Notes under the pieces: model-generated
The model's input: the letters and a program-made list of their open reading frames with translations, nothing else
Told to the model about the DNA's origin: nothing
Databases searched by the model: none
Position numbers and translations under genes: made by a program
Assembly (NCBI RefSeq): GCF_000189635.1
Contig: NW_002476212.1
Location: forward strand, 744,001-808,000
DNA from: Tetrahymena thermophila SB210
Taxonomy: Eukaryota > Ciliophora > Oligohymenophorea > Hymenostomatida > Tetrahymenidae
Direction of reading: 5' to 3'
DNA length: 64,000 nt
Shown here: in pieces, positions 62,645-64,000 of the stretch
How the letters are laid out: every line of letters starts with the position of its first letter
How positions within the stretch are numbered: position 1 is the stretch's first letter

Positions 62645-63757
62645 GAAAGTAACCAATCAAATAAATAGCAATTTTAATATAAAAAAGCATTCAAAACGAA
62701 AGCAAAAACAAGCAAGCAAACAAACAAACAAACAAACAAAGAAAAAACCAAATATTAATTATTGAAACAATTCAATATTTATTTTTATAATGGATATAAA
62801 AAGCTGAAACATAAATTAATTACAAAGAAGAAAAAAATAATTAATTAATGAAATTCATAAAATCACTCACTAAAATGATTACCACAAAATAATTAAATAA
62901 ATAAATAATTCATTTATCACTAATTATATATCTAATGTAATTTTCAAAATAGTTATATTTACCCTATCTATAAATAATACTAAAACAAAATGAATAATTA
63001 AAATAATAATCTATATATCTATTTACCTATATACCAACCAATTAATTGTTAAATCACAATTTTTTTATTCTATTAAATTTATACATAAAATGTTATATAT
63101 AAAAATCTTCGTTTTAGTTATATTTTTTGTTATTTTGTTTTGTGAAATTAATTTAAATAGTTAATCTAAATAAATCATTGATTTAATTTAATTATTCAAT
63201 AAATTATTTTTCAATTCATTTTATAACCCATATTCATTAGATATTTATATATTTAAAAATGATCATAGTTGGCAATATACTTATGATAAATAAGAAATAA
63301 ACATTATATCATCTATTGAATTATTAACAATAAACAATAGTACTGATAGCTTGTTAATTATATGTAAGATAAATTTAAATAAACAAAAAAAATTTTATAT
63401 TTTAACCATTAATTTTTAAAATTTTAATTATATTTATAGTAAACAAGCTTAATTTAATTTTGAAATTTTTAATAAATTAGTTTATTTTAAAATCAATCAA
63501 TAATCTTTAAACTTTAAATTATTTTTATGACTGAATTAAGCTGAAAAGTCTGCCAAACATAATTATTTGAATATAATTTCTTTTTAAAATAAATTAGCCT
63601 AAAACAGATAAAAAATAGGTTTACAAATAAATAAATAATATTATTTTAAAATAAATAGATTGTTGATAATATAAATATTGTTTTGCTCATATTTAAAAAT
63701 ATAAGTTTAGAATTTAATTAAAATTACATTTTATATAAAAGGGCAGTTTTATTATTT
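62645..63757. other. Convergent 3' spacer
   Basis: AT-rich spacer between the convergent HSF and kinase genes. Apart from the CAAA repeat it shows TATC and AATT runs only. Confidence 0.55.
62711..62740. repeat. (CAAA)n simple repeat
   Basis: AGCAAGCAAA followed by about five CAAA units, about 70 bp after the HSF stop codon, probably in the 3' UTR. Confidence 0.9.
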
Positions 63758-64000
63758 TCAAAAAAGATATGTTTATTCATTTTATTCCACTGGGCAATAA
63801 TCAAACTTTATTTTACGCATAGATTCGTTAGGATTCCCTTCTAAATCTTCAGGATTAAATATTTACTTTTTCAAATGACCCTACCAGTCAATATTTTATA
63901 GCCAAGGATGCTTTTTAAATTCTTCTAGCCCTGAATTAACACCTATCCTTTCGTTTTTATTTGATTTTAGTAAAGAAAGTATCATGCTTTTTGCTTCTTA
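63758..64000 (-). CDS. AGC-family protein kinase, C-terminal part (partial)
   Basis: The 5' end lies beyond the right edge. The visible 80 residues are the end of the kinase lobe and the AGC C-tail: MILSLLKSNKNERIGVNSGL (the usual LLxxdxxxRlG segment), EEFKKHPWLQNIDWQ (HPWfxxIDW), then the tail with NPEDLEGNPNES. The final residues NEQTYLF end in Phe, loosely like the truncated hydrophobic motif FxxF of PKA-type kinases. The HPW-IDW spacing fits cyclic-nucleotide-dependent kinases, so a PKA/PKG-like Ser/Thr kinase is most likely. Stop TGA at 63758-63760. Confidence 0.88.

Noticed and set aside
1..64000. Widespread pseudogenes with many stop codons
   Set aside because: The apparent stops are TAA and TAG only and sit at Gln positions; this is genetic code 6, not decay.
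1..64000. Bacterial-type operons, ribosome binding sites, CRISPR arrays
   Set aside because: Introns, code use and spacer lengths are eukaryotic; direct-repeat/spacer arrays are absent.
1..64000. Telomere repeats (CCCCAA) or a chromosome breakage sequence marking a macronuclear chromosome end
   Set aside because: I saw no C4A2/G4T2 array and no convincing match to the known 15-bp breakage element.

Overview
The window is ciliate macronuclear-type DNA, most like Tetrahymena or a close relative. It is extremely AT-rich. TAA and TAG are read as glutamine and only TGA stops translation (ciliate nuclear code). Introns are mostly 46-110 bp with a few of 200-900 bp, have GT...AG ends, and are even more AT-rich than the exons. 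Read with the standard code, nearly every gene here looks broken; read with TGA as the only stop they become long, recognisable proteins. For most multi-exon genes the exon lengths I propose sum to a multiple of three, which supports the splice sites. No telomere repeat, rRNA, recognisable tRNA, transposon or CRISPR array was seen.

Layout, left to right: a Deltex-family E3 ubiquitin ligase (559-1935, +); a coiled-coil protein (2729-4822, +); the medium (mu) subunit of the AP-3 adaptor (5206-6954, -); a large glutamine-rich F-box/LRR protein (7477-11311, +); a putatively dual-acylated MIR-domain protein (12947-14854, +); a tiny two-exon gene (15995-16295, +); a TPR protein with a long N/Q-rich tail (16952-21262, +); an eight-exon protein of unknown function (23424-26921, +); a leucine-rich-repeat locus with one repeat per exon that looks partly decayed (about 27851-29937, +); and an intronless Cys-rich secreted protein with a probable GPI signal (30888-32219, -).

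Next come three tandem glutathione S-transferase genes (34505-39385, +) with a broken 3' remnant of a further copy behind them (39525-39730); a Cys-rich, FYVE-like coiled-coil protein ending in a CaaX-type prenylation motif (42053-44195, +); a cofactor-dependent phosphoglycerate mutase (45223-46236, -); an LRR and IQ-motif protein resembling LRRIQ1 (46948-51588, -), divergent from a large coiled-coil/WD-repeat protein (52152-56667, +); a small two-exon gene (57793-59155, +); a heat shock transcription factor (59452-62644, +); and the 3' end of an AGC-family protein kinase (63758 to the right edge, -).

Most genes are separate transcription units with 0.3-2.3 kb of AT-rich spacer. The spacers hold little besides short tetranucleotide repeats (GACT, GGTA, TACC, GATA, CAAA). 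Functional links are mostly general: ubiquitin ligation (Deltex, F-box), vesicle traffic (AP-3, FYVE-like), possible ciliary structure (the divergent LRR-IQ and WD pair) and stress response (GST cluster, HSF). I did not find a convincing new multi-gene system. The most informative items are the CAA/TAA glutamine swap at one conserved GST site, the GST remnant, the one-repeat-per-exon LRR locus, the MIR protein with acylation signals, and the prenylated FYVE-like protein.
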